A stretch of 21,317 nt of DNA from Candidatus Iainarchaeum andersonii SCGC AAA011-E11 (GTDB taxonomy: Archaea; Iainarchaeota; Iainarchaeia; Iainarchaeales; Iainarchaeaceae), in contig AQRS01000019.1 of assembly GCA_000402355.1 (NCBI GenBank), forward strand, positions 1 to 21,317, written 5' to 3'. How positions within the stretch are numbered: position 1 is the first letter of the stretch; the number at the start of each line of letters is the position of its first letter. Shown in pieces: positions 20,943 to 21,317 of this stretch. The notes beneath the pieces were generated by a model. That model was not told the origin of the DNA. It searched no databases and saw only the letters and a program-made list of their open reading frames with translations. Both the position numbers and the translations under genes were made by a program.

Positions 20943-21317
20943 TTAACCCCTCTTTTTTAGTTGTTTTGCGAATCTTTCCAAAGCGGCTATTTGTTTTTTG
21001 TTTGGGTGAATGGTTGGCCTTTTCTTTTTGATGAATTCAATTGCCTGTTTTGCATCCAACTTTTTTGTTCTTATAAAATAAGCGGCTGCGATTGTTGGTG
21101 CCCTCCCATGACCCCTTTCACAGTGAATGTAAACCTTGATTTTTTCCCTGATTAGGTTATCTAAAATATTTGCCGCTATTTTCAATTGTTTTAGTGTTGG
21201 GGCCGCATGGTCCTTTATTGGAACCCAGAAATAATATGAAACCCCAAATGGCGAGTCCATTCTTTTTTCTTCCAGGCTAATGTCCGCTTTAATGCCTTTC
21301 TTAACCAGTGACTTGTT
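20943..21317 (-). CDS. Dual-specificity protein phosphatase, 5' end beyond the window
   Basis: The frame is open to the right edge (the last 19 codons before the internal ATG at 21260 read NKSLVKKGIKADISLEEKR), so the gene is partial here. The visible part has FGVSYYFWVPIKDHAAPT, matching the segment before the general-acid Asp in dual-specificity phosphatases, and the P-loop HCERGHGRAPT with the Cys-x5-Arg signature. Then follows KKLDAKQAIEFIKKKRPTIH, typical of the family's C-terminal helix. It removes phosphate from protein Tyr/Ser/Thr or another small phospho-substrate. An arsenate-reductase-like role is conceivable given the neighbours, but the fold is DSP rather than ArsC. It is the first visible gene of the operon with the MerT- and MerP-like genes. 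Confidence 0.85.
   Translation of the reverse strand, partial: NKSLVKKGIKADISLEEKRMDSPFGVSYYFWVPIKDHAAPTLKQLKIAANILDNLIREKIKVYIHCERGHGRAPTIAAAYFIRTKKLDAKQAIEFIKKKRPTIHPNKKQIAALERFAKQLKKRG

Noticed and set aside
1..21317. CRISPR array or large repeat family
   Set aside because: No regularly spaced direct repeats were found except the two-copy operator at the Fic promoter, which has no spacer array and no cas genes.

Overview
The window reads as a piece of an archaeal chromosome, most likely from a small-genome DPANN-type lineage (my inference, with Diapherotrites- or Micrarchaeota-like as a loose guess). The archaeal markers seen directly are ribosomal protein L40e, a UbiA-family lipid prenyltransferase with the digeranylgeranylglyceryl-phosphate synthase pattern, archaeal TrpRS, homotetramer-type tRNA-splicing endonuclease EndA, FEN1 with a PIP-box tail, and a small histone-fold protein. 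Many genes have a TATA-like box about 25-35 nt before the start codon and almost no 5' leader; others use strong GGAGG or GGTGA Shine-Dalgarno sites. TTG starts are inferred for trpS and for the MerT-like gene. Genes are tightly packed and several convergent pairs overlap.

Layout. Positions 1-500: tRNA-Glu (minus) and L40e (plus; only 57 residues). Positions 600-3000 (plus): prenyltransferase, an archaeal HTH regulator with a nuclease-like N-terminus, and protein-L-isoaspartate methyltransferase. Positions 2985-7106 (minus): a thiamine-salvage locus, with thiamine pyrophosphokinase followed by the binding lipoprotein ThiB, the fused two-domain permease ThiP and the ATPase ThiQ. Positions 7165-10528: FolC-type ligase (plus), then FEN1 and an iron-type alcohol dehydrogenase coupled on the minus strand. 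Positions 10616-12371 (plus): an AT-rich orphan, a putative AbrB/winged-helix protein and a USP-like protein. Positions 12368-15088: TrpRS (minus), EndA and a catalytic-domain-only M24 peptidase (plus), then a group of three strong hairpins and a 58-residue histone-fold protein (minus). Positions 15191-17647 (minus): dihydroxy-acid dehydratase and AlkD.

From about 17750 the sequence becomes visibly more AT-rich and looks like an accessory region. It has a class-II-type Fic protein whose start region carries two tandem copies of a 37-nt inverted-repeat unit (four half-sites, exact 40-bp period). Next is a metal/thiol-looking cluster: a CPxC membrane protein, a 44-residue protein with eight cysteines, a divergent HxlR regulator with two N-terminal cysteines, a MerP-like lipoprotein with a CxxC metal-binding domain, a MerT-like membrane protein with two vicinal Cys pairs, and a dual-specificity phosphatase running off the right edge. 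No mercuric reductase or P-type ATPase is visible. The best candidates for undescribed biology are this cysteine-rich cluster, the Fic operator, and the hairpin group next to the small histone gene.
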